From Aquitalea magnusonii (GTDB lineage: Bacteria; Pseudomonadota; Gammaproteobacteria; Burkholderiales; Chromobacteriaceae), in NCBI RefSeq assembly GCF_003202035.1, contig NZ_QJKC01000004.1:1-64000 (forward strand): DNA of 64,000 nucleotides. The letters are read 5' to 3'. A program made the translations under genes and the position numbers. Every line of letters begins with the position of its first letter. The stretch's first letter is position 1. The notes under the pieces were generated by a model, which was not told the DNA's origin, made no database searches, and worked only from the letters and a program-made list of their open reading frames with translations. Shown piece by piece: positions 40,944-53,820 of this stretch.

Positions 40944-43496
40944 GTGCAAGAAAAAACACAACATACGCCAATGATGCAGCAGTACTTTGCCCTGAAAAAC
41001 CAGCATGCCGACAAGCTGCTGTTCTACCGCATGGGCGATTTTTACGAGCTGTTCTATGAGGATGCGGAAAAGGCGGCACGCCTGCTGGACATCACCCTCA
41101 CCACCCGCGGTGCCAGCGGTGGCAATCCCATCAAGATGGCCGGGGTGCCTTACCACGCCGCCGAAGGCTATCTGGCGCGGCTGGTGAAAATGGGCGAATC
41201 GGTGGCCATTGCCGAGCAGATTGGCGACCCGGCCCTGGCCAAAGGCCCGGTGGAGCGCAAGGTGGTACGCATCGTCACCCCCGGCACGCTGACCGATGCC
41301 GCCCTGCTGGACGACAAGCGCGACAACCTGGTGCTGGCGGTAAACATGCACAAGGGCACGCTGGGCCTGGCCTGGCTGTCCATGGCCAGTGGTGAATTCA
41401 AGATCATGCAAACCGGCGTGGAAGAATTCGCCAGCGAACTGGAGCGGCTGAAACCGGCCGAGCTGGTCTTGCCGGACGACAGCGGCCTGAACATCTTCGA
41501 ACAGGTCAGCTGCCCGCGCAAAAAACTGCCGCCGTGGCAGTTTGATACCGCATCCGCCCAACTGGCGCTCACCCGCCACTTTGGCACCCACGATCTGGCG
41601 GGCTTCGGGGCTGACACCCTGCCAGTCGCGGTAGGGGCAGCCGGCGCGCTGCTGGAATATGTCAAATCCACCCAGAGCGTGAACCCGGCGCATATTTCCC
41701 AGCTGGCGGTAGAGGATGCCGGCGAGCTGATCCGCATGGACGCCGCCACCCGCCGCAATCTGGAACTGACCGAAACCATACGCGGCGAACCCTCGCCCAC
41801 GCTGGCCTCCTTGCTGGACAGCTGCGCCACCAGCATGGGCAGCCGTCTGCTGCGCCACTGGCTGCACCACCCCATCCGCCAGCATGGCAAGCTGCAACGC
41901 CGCCTGGAGTCGGTACGCGCCCTGCTGCCGGTGCATCAGGATGTCCACGCCCAGCTGCGCGAAGTCGCCGATATCGAACGCATCACCGCGCGCATCGCCC
42001 TGCGCAGTGCCCGTCCGCGCGACCTGGCCGCGCTGCGTGACTCGCTCAAGGCCCTGGTCGGTGCCAAGCAGCTGGCCAGCCGCCTGGACGCCCCGCTGCT
42101 GGGAGAACTGGCACGGCTGCTGCCGGACAACTCACCGGTGGAAAGCCTGCTGACAGCCAGCATCCTGCCGGAACCGGCCACCTTTCTACGGGATGGCGGG
42201 GTGATCAATCACGGCCTGAATGCCGACCTGGACGAGCTGCGCGCCATCCAGACCGACTGCGGCGACTTCCTGCTGGCACTGGAAGCCCGTGAAAAAGAGC
42301 GCACCGGCATCACCACCCTCAAGGTGGAATTCAACCGCGTGCACGGCTTTTATATCGAAGTCTCGCGCGCCCAGGGCGACAAGGTGCCGGACGACTACCG
42401 CCGCCGCCAGACCCTGAAAAATGCCGAGCGCTACATCACGCCGGAACTGAAGGAATTCGAAGACAAGGCCCTGTCGGCACAGGACCGCTCGCTGGCACTG
42501 GAAAAACAGCTGTACGAACAATTGCTGGACCAGCTGGCGCCGCATATTCCCGACCTCAAGCTGATCGCCCAGGCCGTGGCCGGGCTGGACGTGCTGGCTG
42601 CCTTTGCCGAACGCGCCAGCAGCAACAATTATGTCGAGCCGCAGTTCGTCAGCGATACCCGGCTGGAAATCATCGCGGGGCGTCACCCGGTGGTGGAGGC
42701 CGAGGTGGAACGCTTCATCGCCAACGACACCCGCCTCAGCGACGAGCGCAAGCTGTTGCTGATCACCGGCCCGAACATGGGCGGTAAATCCACCTATATG
42801 CGGCAGAATGCACTGATCACCCTGCTGGCGCACATCGGCAGCTTCGTGCCGGCCGAGCGCGCCGTCATCGGCCAGATCGACCGCATCTTCACCCGCATCG
42901 GCGCCTCGGATGACCTGGCCGGCGGCCGCTCCACCTTCATGGTGGAAATGACCGAAACGGCGAATATCTTAAACAACGCCAGCGCGCAATCGCTGGTACT
43001 GATGGACGAAGTGGGCCGCGGCACCTCCACCTTCGACGGCCTGGCGCTGGCCTGGGCCATCGCCAAGGCGCTGATCGAAAAAAGCCGCGCCTACACCCTG
43101 TTCGCCACCCACTATTTCGAGCTGACCACCCTGGCCGAACAATACCCGGCCGTGGCCAATGTGCATCTGTCTGCCGTCGAGCACAAGGACCGCATCGTGT
43201 TCATGCACCATGTGGACGAAGGCCCGGCCAGCCAGAGTTACGGCCTGGCGGTGGCCCAGCTGGCCGGGGTGCCGCCCAAGGTCATCCGCGAGGCCAGACG
43301 CTATCTCGTCGAGCTGGAAAACCAGTCGGCCGCCCGCGTCCAGCCCGATCTGTTCAGCGCACCGCCGGCCATGGCCAACAGCGTGGAAAGCGAGCCCAAT
43401 CCGGCGCTGGACATGCTGCAAGACATCAACCCGGACGAGCTCACCCCGCGTCAGGCACTCGACTTTCTCTATCAAGTGAAAAAACTGCTGAATTGA
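40944..43496 (+). CDS. mutS: DNA mismatch repair protein MutS
   Basis: The 850-residue protein has the mismatch-binding N-terminus ([14 protein letters not shown], then [13 protein letters not shown] with the Phe-x-Glu), connector, lever and clamp domains, and the ATPase with Walker [14 protein letters not shown] and [16 protein letters not shown] start it at a GTG (40944, [11 protein letters not shown]); the open frame continues 35 codons upstream, but MutS homologs begin near this GTG. The prophage integrase start is about 200 bp away, so its promoter may be affected. MutS could also act on mismatches from DGR retrohoming. Confidence 0.95.
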   Translation: MQEKTQHTPMMQQYFALKNQHADKLLFYRMGDFYELFYEDAEKAARLLDITLTTRGASGGNPIKMAGVPYHAAEGYLARLVKMGESVAIAEQIGDPALAKGPVERKVVRIVTPGTLTDAALLDDKRDNLVLAVNMHKGTLGLAWLSMASGEFKIMQTGVEEFASELERLKPAELVLPDDSGLNIFEQVSCPRKKLPPWQFDTASAQLALTRHFGTHDLAGFGADTLPVAVGAAGALLEYVKSTQSVNPAHISQLAVEDAGELIRMDAATRRNLELTETIRGEPSPTLASLLDSCATSMGSRLLRHWLHHPIRQHGKLQRRLESVRALLPVHQDVHAQLREVADIERITARIALRSARPRDLAALRDSLKALVGAKQLASRLDAPLLGELARLLPDNSPVESLLTASILPEPATFLRDGGVINHGLNADLDELRAIQTDCGDFLLALEAREKERTGITTLKVEFNRVHGFYIEVSRAQGDKVPDDYRRRQTLKNAERYITPELKEFEDKALSAQDRSLALEKQLYEQLLDQLAPHIPDLKLIAQAVAGLDVLAAFAERASSNNYVEPQFVSDTRLEIIAGRHPVVEAEVERFIANDTRLSDERKLLLITGPNMGGKSTYMRQNALITLLAHIGSFVPAERAVIGQIDRIFTRIGASDDLAGGRSTFMVEMTETANILNNASAQSLVLMDEVGRGTSTFDGLALAWAIAKALIEKSRAYTLFATHYFELTTLAEQYPAVANVHLSAVEHKDRIVFMHHVDEGPASQSYGLAVAQLAGVPPKVIREARRYLVELENQSAARVQPDLFSAPPAMANSVESEPNPALDMLQDINPDELTPRQALDFLYQVKKLLN

Positions 43497-43564
43497 TACA
43501 GCAAAATGACAAGCATCATCTATGATGAAAAAATCATGACACGCAGAGAACAGGAGTAAGCACT

Positions 43565-44002
43565 ATGTCGTCGCAGAGCACTGCCAGCAACCCGGGGTTT
43601 GTTCGCCTGTTTGGACACACTGGAGATGATGGCAGCATCACCCTTCAAGCCATCCGCGAGCGCGCCAACAAGCAACTGGCCAAGTTTGCCAGCCTCGCGG
43701 AAGAACAACTGGTGGAACGTCAGATCAGCATGCCGCCTGCCATCAGTCTGGTCAGTTGTCCGGCGTGCAGCCTTACCCTGGAAAACAACCATCCCCAATC
43801 CGATGAAATCCTCAGCTGGCTCACTGACAATGCCAAGCTGTCCAGCCAGTTCAAAGAAGTGGAAGTGTTGTTCGAGCTGGTGCGTGCCGCCGAAGCCGCA
43901 GGTGAAATCTTCCCCGAGACATCCTGCTTTCATATCGGTCTGACCAGTGCCGGTCCCATTGCTTATTTCGAGGACCATGCGTGCAGTCCCTACCCACAAT
44001 AG
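43565..44002 (+). CDS. unknown protein, first of a tandem pair
   Basis: The 145-residue protein has a helical centre (LQAIRERANKQLAKFASLAE) and a conserved end FELVRAAEAAGEIFPETSCF, then HIGLTSAGPIAYFEDHA. It is paralogous to the gene at 44,381, with the same length and the same C-terminal GLTSAGP.AYFE motif. AGGAG lies before the start. Function unknown. Confidence 0.8.
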   Translation: MSSQSTASNPGFVRLFGHTGDDGSITLQAIRERANKQLAKFASLAEEQLVERQISMPPAISLVSCPACSLTLENNHPQSDEILSWLTDNAKLSSQFKEVEVLFELVRAAEAAGEIFPETSCFHIGLTSAGPIAYFEDHACSPYPQ

Positions 44003-44023
44003 TTTGTGCATTCAGTTAGCGGA

Positions 44024-44049
44024 CCGGGGGAGACATCCGTCTCCCCCGG
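44024..44049 (+). terminator. strong hairpin after the first tandem gene
   Basis: An 11-bp stem CCGGGGGAGAC/GTCTCCCCCGG with an ATCC loop. It lacks a following T-run, so it may stabilise or partly stop the mRNA. The next 330 bp have no gene that I can support. Confidence 0.6.
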
Positions 44050-44380
44050 CTGCTGAACAGCTGATGTGCCACGGCTCTGCCACCACCCCGGCCACACCAC
44101 GCCTCTCCAGACAAGCCTTGCATTGCGCAAGCTGCCCGCCTTGATCCCCCTGCCCTTGCCCGGCAAAGTCACCTCGCGGTTTACCCAGCCGACAAGACAG
44201 GGTGCTGCCGGCACACGGCAGAGAAAAGCACTTCCCCTGCATTCTTGGCAGCACCATGCCAGCCCACCAAGAACACGGAATTTACGACTCATCAAAGAGA
44301 AAATTCTGTAGCAATCATCAGACTCCCCATCCGGCCTGCCCTTCTACCATCAAGGTATCCCATCCCTCTGGAGCAAGAAC

Positions 44381-44818
44381 ATGCCGCTGACCGAATCCCC
44401 CCGCCAGGCTACATCCGCCATCAGCAAAGGGCAGGCGCTGCCGCCCGCCACCCTGAGTGACAATTTGCGGCTGCAAGCCAAAACCCTGCTGGGCAGCCTG
44501 GGACGGCAAGCCCGTCTCGAACTGGTGAGCCGCGGCATACACATCCCTCCCGCCATTTGCCTGGGCAGTGATCAGCACGGGCAAGTGCAGTTGCTCAGCC
44601 CACACCCACAGGCCCGGCAAATCCGTCTGTGGCTGAGAAACAGCCATTACCTGCGCGAGCTGTTCCTGGAACTGAGCAGCCTGTTCGAGCTGCTGCAGGC
44701 TTGCAGCACCGAACAGGCCTTCCCCGCCAGCCGCCGTTTCTGCCTGGGCCTGACTTCAGCCGGTCCACTGGCTTATTTCGAAGAGTATCCCCAGCCCAAG
44801 GCAGCCCATGCCGGCTGA
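44381..44818 (+). CDS. unknown protein, second of the tandem pair
   Basis: Also 145 residues: LQAKTLLGSLGRQARLELVS in the centre and FELLQACSTEQAFPASRRF, then GLTSAGPLAYFEEYP at the end. It shares the middle and C-terminal pattern of the upstream gene. The start has GGAG at a good distance. It is probably a gene duplication with divergence. A strong terminator follows. Confidence 0.8.
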   Translation: MPLTESPRQATSAISKGQALPPATLSDNLRLQAKTLLGSLGRQARLELVSRGIHIPPAICLGSDQHGQVQLLSPHPQARQIRLWLRNSHYLRELFLELSSLFELLQACSTEQAFPASRRFCLGLTSAGPLAYFEEYPQPKAAHAG

Positions 44819-44840
44819 AACTCGACACAGGCATGCAAAA

Positions 44841-44864
44841 GGGAAGCCGCGGCTTCCCTTTTTC
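44841..44864 (+). terminator. terminator between the tandem pair and aceK
   Basis: The 8-bp stem GGGAAGCC-GC-GGCTTCCC is followed by TTTTTC on the plus strand. Its right end overlaps the aceK stop region. Confidence 0.85.
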
Positions 44865-46632
44865 AGTTGCGCCCGGCACACCGCCGCGCCTGTGCATGCA
44901 CAAAGCGCATTTCTTCCGGATACGGATAGAAATCCTCCATATAGCCAGCGCGGATGCGCTGCTGACGCTGCTGCCAGAATTCCGGCGTCAACAGGTCGCG
45001 GTGATGCTGCAAAAAGGTCTTGCGCACCAGCGGGTCGCCCAGCAGGAAGGTGCCGAACTCCTCGGGGAAGACATCGTTGCGCGCCACCGGATACCAGACC
45101 TCGCCGGACAGTTCCATTTCCGGATTAGGCGCTTCAGGTATCTGGCGAAAATGGCAATCGGTCAGATATTCGATTTCATCGTAATCGTAGAAGATCACCC
45201 GGCCATAACGGGTGACCCCGAAGTTCTTGAACAGCATGTCGCCGGGAAAGATATTGGCGGCAGCCAGCTCCTTGATGGCCAGGCCGTAATCACGGATCAC
45301 CCGTTCTTTTTCCTGCTCATCGCAGTTCATCAGATACAGGTTCAGCGGCTTCATGCGCCGCTCGATATACAGGTGGCGGATGACAATGCTGTCCTCCCCC
45401 TCCTCCATCATCGAAGGTGCCAGGCTGCGCAGCTCCTCGAGCAGCTCCTGGGTAAAACGGCTGCGCGGAAAGGCGACATTGGAAAACTCCAGCGTGTCCG
45501 ACATCCGTCCCACCCGGTCGTGCCGCTTCACCAGCCGGTACTTCTGCTTCACCGTGTCGCGGTCTATTTCCTTGGGGCCGCCAAACACATCCTTGATCAG
45601 CTTGAACACATAGGGATAGGACGGCAGGGTGAACACCAGCATCACCAGGCCGCGGATGCCCGGTGCAATGATGAACTGGTCATTGGAATGCTGCAGATGC
45701 TGCATGAAATCACGGTAAAAGGTGTTCTTGCCCTGCTTCTGCAAACCCAGCATGGTGTAAAGCTCGGCCTTGGTCTTGCCCGGCAGCATGCTGCGCAGAA
45801 ACTGCACATAGCCGGAGGGCACTTCCATATCCACCAGAAAGTAGGCGCGGCTAAAGGAAAACAGCACGCCGATACGCCATGGCTCCAACAGCACGGTATC
45901 CAGATACAGGCCGCCACTCGCAGCGTGCAATACCGGCACGGCAAAGGGATAGCTCAACCCGCCATTGACCACCTTGCCGAAAATATAAGCAGTCTTGTTG
46001 CGGTAAAACGGGGAGGACAGCACCTGTATCTGCAGATTGGCCTCGGCATGCGGCCAGGCGCCGGCAAAGAAATCATTGGCGTATTGCAAGACCAGCGCCA
46101 GATCGCGGCGCAGACGGACAAAGGGGCGGCTCCAGCCCATGTCGGCGATGATCTGCCGCATCACCCGGCGCAAGCTGCTGCTGGCCGGGTAGTAACTGCG
46201 ATAGGACGGCGGATCGGACTCGATATATTCGGTGGAAATGGCCGGCCGGATGAAGATGAAGTCGTTGTTGAAATAATCCCGGTGCAGCATGCGGGTGAAC
46301 ACCGAGTTGAAGAAGGTTTCCGCCAGCTCCGGCTGCTTGTGATTGGTCAGCAGGCCGATGAAATACAGCTTGGCCTGCTGCCATATTTCGTCGTCCAGCA
46401 GATCGGCATGAAACTCCCCATGCAGCCGGGCTACCGTTTCCACCACCCGTTCATCGTAAAACTGGATGCGATCACGAATGGCCTGCTGCACCCCCTGCCA
46501 GTCGCCGCGCTCGAACAAGCCCTTGGCCTGGCGATTGCAGTTGCGAAACAGCCGGTAGTGCTTGTCAAAACCATCGATCAGGGCCTGAGCGATATCACGC
46601 GCCACCGGATTGTAATACTCGGGAATCTGCAT
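44863..46632 (-). CDS. aceK: isocitrate dehydrogenase kinase/phosphatase AceK
   Basis: The 589-residue protein is of normal AceK length, with [22 protein letters not shown]-type and [11 protein letters not shown]-type motifs (here [20 protein letters not shown], then [20 protein letters not shown]) and the kinase-fold catalytic part [15 protein letters not shown]. It phosphorylates and inactivates Icd to send carbon into the glyoxylate shunt, and reverses this. Its substrate gene icd is nearby, though not adjacent. No aceA/aceB are in this window. Confidence 0.96.
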   Translation of the reverse strand: MQIPEYYNPVARDIAQALIDGFDKHYRLFRNCNRQAKGLFERGDWQGVQQAIRDRIQFYDERVVETVARLHGEFHADLLDDEIWQQAKLYFIGLLTNHKQPELAETFFNSVFTRMLHRDYFNNDFIFIRPAISTEYIESDPPSYRSYYPASSSLRRVMRQIIADMGWSRPFVRLRRDLALVLQYANDFFAGAWPHAEANLQIQVLSSPFYRNKTAYIFGKVVNGGLSYPFAVPVLHAASGGLYLDTVLLEPWRIGVLFSFSRAYFLVDMEVPSGYVQFLRSMLPGKTKAELYTMLGLQKQGKNTFYRDFMQHLQHSNDQFIIAPGIRGLVMLVFTLPSYPYVFKLIKDVFGGPKEIDRDTVKQKYRLVKRHDRVGRMSDTLEFSNVAFPRSRFTQELLEELRSLAPSMMEEGEDSIVIRHLYIERRMKPLNLYLMNCDEQEKERVIRDYGLAIKELAAANIFPGDMLFKNFGVTRYGRVIFYDYDEIEYLTDCHFRQIPEAPNPEMELSGEVWYPVARNDVFPEEFGTFLLGDPLVRKTFLQHHRDLLTPEFWQQRQQRIRAGYMEDFYPYPEEMRFVHAQARRCAGRN

Positions 46633-46682
46633 GCTCTGGCCTCGGTATGGCCACCGCGCCCATCACACCCGACGACAGGCAC

Positions 46683-47357
46683 TCATGGCTTGTTTCTGCG
46701 GGCAAAGCGGAATGACGGCTGCGGCCCCGCCTTGCTGCCTGACACGCTGCCCTTGCGGGCAGGGGCAGTGCTCTGCCCCGGACGTTCAGCATGCGACAGC
46801 GCCGGCAAATCTTCAAGATTCACCTCGATGCTGCGCAGCTCACCCGGCTGCAGTCCATCCAGTTGCCAGGGACCGATGGCCGCCCGCACCAGGCGCAGCG
46901 TGGGCAAGCCCACCTTGGCCGTCATGCGCCGCACCTGGCGGTTCTTGCCTTCACTGATGATGATTTCCAGCCAGCAGTCCGGTACGGTCTTGCGAAAACG
47001 TACCGGCGGCTTGCGCTCCCACAGCGCCGGCGGCTCGATCTGCCGCACCTGCGCCGGCCGGGTGACAAAATCGCCCAGGTCGACCCCCGCACGCAGGGCC
47101 TCCAGCTGTGCCTCGCTCACCCGTCCCTCCACCTGTACCCAGTAGGTCTTGGGCAGCTTCCAGCGCGGGTCGCTGATGCGGTGCTGCAAGGCACCTTCGC
47201 CGGTGAGCAGCAGCAAACCTTCGCTGTCGGTATCCAGCCGGCCTGCCGGATAGACGCCGGGAAGCGCGATATGGTCTTTCAGCGTGGGATGCAGCTCGTG
47301 CCGGGAAAACTGGCAGATGACACCATAAGGCTTGTTGAACAGGATGAGCTGGGACAT
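46683..47357 (-). CDS. 23S rRNA pseudouridine synthase, RluE type
   Basis: The protein (224 residues from MSQLILFNKPYGVICQF) is an RsuA/RluE-type enzyme: PAGRLDTDSEGLLLLT holds the catalytic Asp, and GKNRQVRRMTAKVGLPTLRLVR is the second signature. It lacks the N-terminal S4 domain, as RluE does. The start at 47357 is chosen because homologs begin with this sequence. The Arg/Lys-rich C-terminal tail is family-typical. Confidence 0.9.
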   Translation of the reverse strand: MSQLILFNKPYGVICQFSRHELHPTLKDHIALPGVYPAGRLDTDSEGLLLLTGEGALQHRISDPRWKLPKTYWVQVEGRVSEAQLEALRAGVDLGDFVTRPAQVRQIEPPALWERKPPVRFRKTVPDCWLEIIISEGKNRQVRRMTAKVGLPTLRLVRAAIGPWQLDGLQPGELRSIEVNLEDLPALSHAERPGQSTAPARKGSVSGSKAGPQPSFRFARRNKP

Positions 47358-47786
47358 TTTCTGGCAAACCGTTAACGAGTAATGCGCCGGATGATAGCAA
47401 GGAGTGACTGGCGCGGTCATGCCGGACCTTCCCGGCAGGCAACTGCAACAAACTCTTCGCATCCCTGTCAGTTACAGTGGCTATGCTGTGGAGTGCAGCT
47501 CACAGCACCGGTGCGGAAAATTCACATTCGAACAGTTGTTTCTCTTGTCGAAATGGCAAAGTTCGGATACTTACAAACAGTGCGCAGATTTGAGGGGTAT
47601 AATTCATTTCCGAAAGTCACCCACCAGTCTACGGGCCCATTTGCCACGCACAGCCTGCCTAGCGCAGTCCGGTAAAACGCCCGCGTGCTGCAGTGCCTTT
47701 CCACGCGCCTAGCGGAACATCCCCCGGTGTGCGAAAGCCGCCTTGCGCAGTCGTTCTGACGTCAAAATAATCATTGGAGATAGAGT
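47358..47786. promoter_or_regulatory. promoter region of the monomeric icd gene
   Basis: The 430-bp gap has no gene I can support. A TATAAT box stands at 47598-47603, with a weak TTACAA about 21 bp upstream, so spacing is poor. The rest is leader sequence of unknown role, with the ribosome binding site TTGGAGATAG at the end. Confidence 0.4.
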
Positions 47787-50024
47787 ATGCCCACAAAGCA
47801 GCCGACCATCATCTACACCCTGACCGACGAAGCACCGGCGCTGGCCACCAGCGCCTTCCTGCCGGTCATTCGTACCTTTACCGGCGCAGCCGGCATCAAT
47901 GTCGAAACGGCAGATATCTCGGTTGCTGCCCGCGTACTGGCCGAATTTCCCGAATACCTGACTGAAGAACAAAAAGTACCGGACACCCTGAGCGCCCTGG
48001 GCAAACTGACCCAGAACCCGGACACCAACATCATCAAGCTGCCCAATATCAGTGCTTCGGTTTCGCAACTGATCGCCTGCATCAAGGAACTGCAAGCCAA
48101 GGGCTATGCCCTGCCCGACTACCCGGAACTGCCCGCCACCGACGCCGACCACGCCCTGAAAGCCCGCTACGCCAAGTGCCTGGGCTCCGCCGTGAACCCG
48201 GTGCTGCGAGAAGGCAACTCCGACCGCCGCGCGCCGCTGGCGGTGAAGAACTACGCCAAGAAGCACCCGCACTCCATGGGTGAATGGAAGCAATGGTCGC
48301 AAACCCATGTATCCCACATGCACCATGGCGACTTCTACCACGGCGAAAAGTCCATGACCCTGGACAAGGCGCGCGATGTGAAGATGGAGCTGACCACCAA
48401 CAGCGGCAAAACCATCGTGCTCAAGCCCAAGCTGGCGCTGCAGGCTGGCGAAATCATCGATTCCATGTTCATGAGCAAGAAGGCACTGTGTGACTTCTAC
48501 GAACAGGAAATGGAAGACTGCCGCGAATCCGGCATCCTGTTCTCGCTGCACGTGAAAGCCACCATGATGAAGGTGTCCCACCCCATCGTGTTTGGCCACT
48601 GCGTGAAGATTTACTACAAGGATGCCTTCGAGAAGCACGGCAAGCTGTTCGAAGAGCTGGGCGTGAACGTGAACAACGGCATGGCCAATCTGTACGAAAA
48701 AATCGAGACCCTGCCGGCCACCAAGCGCGAAGAAATCATCCGCGACCTGCACGCCTGCCAGGAACACCGCCCGCGTCTGGCCATGGTGGATTCCGCCAAG
48801 GGCATCACCAACTTCCACTCGCCCAACGACGTGATCGTCGATGCCTCCATGCCGGCCATGATCCGCAACGGCGGCAAGATGTGGGGTGCCGATGGCAAGC
48901 CGGCCGACTGCAAGGCCGTCATGCCGGAATCCACCTTTGCCCGTATCTATCAGGAGATGATCAACTTCTGCAAATGGCACGGCAACTTCGATCCGAAAAC
49001 CATGGGCACCGTGCCCAATGTGGGCCTGATGGCACAAAAGGCCGAAGAATACGGCTCGCACGACAAGACCTTTGAAATCGCCGAAGACGGCGTGGCCAAC
49101 ATCGTCGACCTGGCTACCGGTGAAGTGCTGCTGAGCCAGAACGTGGAAGCCGGCGACATCTGGCGCATGTGCCAGGTGAAGGACGCGCCGATCCGCGACT
49201 GGGTGAAGCTGGCCGTGACCCGCGCCCGCAACTCCGGCATGCCGGCCGTATTCTGGCTGGACCCGTACCGTCCGCACGAAAAGGAACTGATCAAGAAGGT
49301 GGAAACCTACCTGAAGGATCACGACACCAGCGGTCTGGAAATCCACATCATGTCGCAAGTGCGCGCCATGCGCTTCACCCTGGAACGCGTCGCCCGCGGC
49401 CTGGACACCATCTCGGTCACCGGCAACATCCTGCGCGACTACCTGACCGACCTGTTCCCCATCATGGAACTGGGCACCTCGGCCAAGATGCTGTCCATCG
49501 TGCCGCTGATGGCCGGTGGTGGCATGTATGAAACCGGTGCAGGTGGCTCCGCACCGAAGCATGTACAACAGCTGCTGGAAGAAAACCACCTGCGCTGGGA
49601 CTCGCTGGGCGAATTCCTGGCCTTGGCGGTGTCGCTGGAAGAACTGGGCATCAAGACCGGCAACAACAAGGCCAAGATCCTGGCCAGGACCCTGGATGCC
49701 GCCACCGGCAAGCTGCTGGACAACGACAAGTCGCCGTCGCGCCGCACCGGCGAGCTGGACAACCGTGGCAGCCAGTACTATCTGGCCAGCTACTGGGCCG
49801 AAGCACTGGCCGAGCAGACCGAAGATGCCGAACTGCAAGCCCAGTTCGCTCCGCTGGCCAAGCAGCTGGCAGACAGCGAGCAGCAAATCATCGCCGAGCT
49901 GAAGGCCGTACAGGGCCAGCCGGCCGATATCGGCGGCTACTACCTGCCGGATGCCGCCAAGTGCCAGGCCGTGATGTGCCCGAGCGCCACCTTTAACGCA
50001 GCCCTGAAAGCTGCCCTGGCCTAA
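47787..50024 (+). CDS. icd2: monomeric NADP-dependent isocitrate dehydrogenase
   Basis: The 745-residue protein is a type II, single-subunit isocitrate dehydrogenase: [33 protein letters not shown]-type motif (here [18 protein letters not shown]), [16 protein letters not shown], and [19 protein letters not shown]. It makes 2-oxoglutarate from isocitrate with NADP. It is not the AceK target type. A dimeric enzyme is encoded right after it, so the cell carries both forms. Confidence 0.97.
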   Translation: MPTKQPTIIYTLTDEAPALATSAFLPVIRTFTGAAGINVETADISVAARVLAEFPEYLTEEQKVPDTLSALGKLTQNPDTNIIKLPNISASVSQLIACIKELQAKGYALPDYPELPATDADHALKARYAKCLGSAVNPVLREGNSDRRAPLAVKNYAKKHPHSMGEWKQWSQTHVSHMHHGDFYHGEKSMTLDKARDVKMELTTNSGKTIVLKPKLALQAGEIIDSMFMSKKALCDFYEQEMEDCRESGILFSLHVKATMMKVSHPIVFGHCVKIYYKDAFEKHGKLFEELGVNVNNGMANLYEKIETLPATKREEIIRDLHACQEHRPRLAMVDSAKGITNFHSPNDVIVDASMPAMIRNGGKMWGADGKPADCKAVMPESTFARIYQEMINFCKWHGNFDPKTMGTVPNVGLMAQKAEEYGSHDKTFEIAEDGVANIVDLATGEVLLSQNVEAGDIWRMCQVKDAPIRDWVKLAVTRARNSGMPAVFWLDPYRPHEKELIKKVETYLKDHDTSGLEIHIMSQVRAMRFTLERVARGLDTISVTGNILRDYLTDLFPIMELGTSAKMLSIVPLMAGGGMYETGAGGSAPKHVQQLLEENHLRWDSLGEFLALAVSLEELGIKTGNNKAKILARTLDAATGKLLDNDKSPSRRTGELDNRGSQYYLASYWAEALAEQTEDAELQAQFAPLAKQLADSEQQIIAELKAVQGQPADIGGYYLPDAAKCQAVMCPSATFNAALKAALA

Positions 50025-50064
50025 GCCAGCACTGGCGCACTGTCGTGCGCATGCCCTCCCCCAC

Positions 50065-50094
50065 AGCGCCAGGATTCGTCCTGGCGCTTTTTTG
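50065..50094 (+). terminator. strong terminator after monomeric icd
   Basis: A 10-bp stem AGCGCCAGGA-TTCG-TCCTGGCGCT is followed by six Ts. Confidence 0.92.
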
Positions 50095-50235
50095 TCCGCC
50101 CTTGCCCTGCCAACGATTTTCCAGAAAATTTGTCTGATAATCCTCTGCAAGCGCCCCGCCACGGTCTAGGCTGAGTGAGTGGAGAGACTCTGCGGACAGC
50201 CGCAGCCCCTTACCCCAGACAAGGAGAGAACAACA

Positions 50236-51480
<1,245 letters not shown>

Positions 51481-51505
51481 GCCAGCAACAGGCCCATCCC
51501 GCCAC

Positions 51506-51530
51506 AAGGCCCGCCCCCGCGGGCCTTGTT
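51506..51530 (+). terminator. terminator between icd and the LysR gene
   Basis: A 9-bp stem AAGGCCCGC/GCGGGCCTT with a CCCC loop is followed by GTTCGCTT. It probably serves icd and the converging LysR gene. Confidence 0.75.
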
Positions 51531-51534
51531 CGCT

Positions 51535-52419
51535 TCAGTCATCCACCAAGGCGCGCGCCGCATCCAGCACCCGCGTTTTTGTCGCATCCACCCGCTTGCC
51601 GGCACGCCAGGCCATCATCACCTCCCAATGCCATGCCGGCAGCTCCGGCAGGCACAGCCTGACCAGGGTGCCATCCTGCAGATCCGCCTTGATCGACAGT
51701 TCCGGCATGAAAGAGACAAAATGATGGCGCAATACCAGCTCACGCGCGGCCGAGGCCGGCTGCACCGCATGAATCGGGCTGGGCAGCTGCCGCACCATGC
51801 GGATCTGCTGGATCAGGCTCTCGCACTCATCTCCCCAGAACTGCGGCGCAATACGGTGCCGGGCAATATCGGCCAGCGCCAGCGGCCCGGCAAGGCCCGC
51901 CAAGGGATGAGCGGCAGCCACCACCGCAACAATGGGAGAGCGCCACAGCAGCTCCATCTGGATGCCGGCCATGGCCGGACATTTCAGCACAAAGCCCACC
52001 TCCACCTGCCCGGTCAGCAGGTCCTGCATGATCTGCTGCGAATGGTCGGTGCTGCAACGAATCTCCATCGGCGCATCCGCCAGCTTCATCAGCAAGGGGC
52101 CGAACACCGGCGAGGTCAGCGATGGCAGGCAGGATAGCCGGATGCGCGGCACACTGGGTGTGCCCTGCATGGCCTCCAGCCCTTGCCGGTAAGCCGCAAG
52201 CGACTGGCGCGCCGCAACAAGAAAAGCCTGACAGGCATTGGTGGCCACCGCACCGCGCCGATGCCGGGTAAACAGGCGGACATCCCACTGTTGCTCCAGC
52301 AGGCTGATGCGCTGGCTGACCTGTGGCTGCGACCAACCACGCTTGGCCGCCGCCTGGCTGAAACTGCCCAGCTCAGCCACATCCAGCAATAACTCCAGAT
52401 CAGACAAAGCCACAGACAT
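51535..52419 (-). CDS. LysR-family transcriptional regulator
   Basis: The 294-residue protein has the N-terminal winged HTH LELLLDVAELGSFSQAAAKRGWSQPQVSQRISLLEQQ and a two-lobed effector-binding domain. It is divergent from an MFS transporter gene with 88 bp between, so it probably controls that gene and itself. The effector is unknown. Confidence 0.92.
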   Translation of the reverse strand: MSVALSDLELLLDVAELGSFSQAAAKRGWSQPQVSQRISLLEQQWDVRLFTRHRRGAVATNACQAFLVAARQSLAAYRQGLEAMQGTPSVPRIRLSCLPSLTSPVFGPLLMKLADAPMEIRCSTDHSQQIMQDLLTGQVEVGFVLKCPAMAGIQMELLWRSPIVAVVAAAHPLAGLAGPLALADIARHRIAPQFWGDECESLIQQIRMVRQLPSPIHAVQPASAARELVLRHHFVSFMPELSIKADLQDGTLVRLCLPELPAWHWEVMMAWRAGKRVDATKTRVLDAARALVDD

Positions 52420-52507
52420 AAAAAAATCGCATATGAAATATTAGTAGAAGTCGACTTACATAATAGCAGGCCGCCTCCCTAAAATGCTGTTCGAATGAGG
52501 AGAGCAC

Positions 52508-53716
52508 ATGGCTTCTGCACAAAGGGCACGCAAACTGGGCAAGGCATTCATCCTGCTGGACAACCTGCTGGTGATATTCGGTTTCTTCATGGTTTTTCCG
52601 CTGATCAGCCTGCACTTTGTCGATCAGCTAGGCTGGAGTGCCAGTGTCGTCGGCCTGGCACTGGCCATGCGCCAGTTCATGCAACAGGGGCTGGGCCTGT
52701 TTGGAGGTTCGCTGGCCGACCGCTACGGCGCCAAGCCATTGATTGTCTGCGGCATGCTGCTGCGTGCCGCCGGCTTTGCCTGCATGGCACTGGCGCATGC
52801 CCCCTGGCTGCTGTTTGCCTCCTGCCTGCTCTCCGGTCTGGGCGGGACCCTGTTCGATCCGCCACGCACCGCGCTGGTGGCCAAACTGGTACGGCCCGCA
52901 GAGCGGCCACACTTCTACGCCATCCTGATGATGCAGGACAGCGCCGGTGCGGTGGCAGCCGCCCTGCTGGGTTCCTGGCTGCTGCAATTCGACTTTCGCT
53001 GGGTGGGTCTGGCAGGCTGCGCCATGTTCATGCTGGCCGCACTGGTCAATGCCCTGTTGCTGCCGCCGTACCGGGTCGCCACGGGCAAGAGCTCTCCCTG
53101 GCACGCCATGCGTACCGTCTTGCACGACAGGCGCTACATGCGCTTTGTACTGACCCTGAGCGGCTATTACATGCTTGCGGTACAAGTGATGCTGCTGGTG
53201 CCGGTCACCATCAAGCAACTGACAGGCAGCTATCAGGCCGTAGGCTGGATGTATATGCTGGAAACCTGCCTGTCACTCAGCCTGCTTTATCCGCTGGCAC
53301 GCTGGGGAGAGCGGTATTTGCGACGCGAGCAGCGCATGCTGATCGGCCTGGCACTGATGAGCATCAGCCTGGCCAGCATGAGCGGCGTGCGACACCCACT
53401 GGCTGCCTTCACCATTCTGGCCCTGTTCTTTCTTGGCTCCATCATCATGGAGCCGGCGCGGGAAACCTATGTCGCCAGTCTGGCCAAGACGCATGCCCGT
53501 GCCAGCTATCTGGGCTGCAGCCGGATTGGCCTGGCCTTGGGCGGTGCTGTGGGCTATGTTGGAGGAGGGTGGCTGCTGGACATGTCCCGCCAATGGCAGC
53601 TGCCGGCGCTACCCTGGCTGAGCCTGGCCATGGTGGGCAGCATCACTTTGCTGGCACTCTGGGGGCAGTTGCTGCGCCCTGGAGTCGGCATACGCTGTGC
53701 CAGCAGTACCGTTTGA
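52508..53716 (+). CDS. MFS transporter, MdtH-like
   Basis: The 402-residue protein has about 12 hydrophobic segments and the MFS loop motif [14 protein letters not shown] between segments 2 and 3. The order and sequence ([34 protein letters not shown]) resemble MdtH/YceL-type multidrug transporters. The ribosome binding site is AGGAG. It is divergent from the LysR gene. Substrate unknown. Confidence 0.88.
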   Translation: MASAQRARKLGKAFILLDNLLVIFGFFMVFPLISLHFVDQLGWSASVVGLALAMRQFMQQGLGLFGGSLADRYGAKPLIVCGMLLRAAGFACMALAHAPWLLFASCLLSGLGGTLFDPPRTALVAKLVRPAERPHFYAILMMQDSAGAVAAALLGSWLLQFDFRWVGLAGCAMFMLAALVNALLLPPYRVATGKSSPWHAMRTVLHDRRYMRFVLTLSGYYMLAVQVMLLVPVTIKQLTGSYQAVGWMYMLETCLSLSLLYPLARWGERYLRREQRMLIGLALMSISLASMSGVRHPLAAFTILALFFLGSIIMEPARETYVASLAKTHARASYLGCSRIGLALGGAVGYVGGGWLLDMSRQWQLPALPWLSLAMVGSITLLALWGQLLRPGVGIRCASSTV

Positions 53717-53726
53717 TGAAAAAACA

Positions 53727-53750
53727 AAACCCGCCAGTTGGCGGGGTTCT
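53727..53750 (+). terminator. terminator after the MFS gene
   Basis: AACCCGCC-AGTT-GGCGGGGTT forms a stem with one bulge, followed by CTGTTTG. Confidence 0.7.
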
Positions 53751-53820
53751 GTTTGAAGCTGTCGGGACGTTGACCGGTCAGGTCAGCGCACCTGGCAATC
53801 CTGGCGCATCCTCTGCCTGA

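Noticed and set aside
44629-47145. 838-codon plus-strand open frame
   Set aside because: It covers aceK and the RluE-like gene in antisense. Both are well recognised, and the shadow has no domain.
47709-50162. 817-codon open frame on the minus strand
   Set aside because: It lies entirely opposite the monomeric isocitrate dehydrogenase, which is clearly real. The frame is a high-GC shadow with no recognisable domain.
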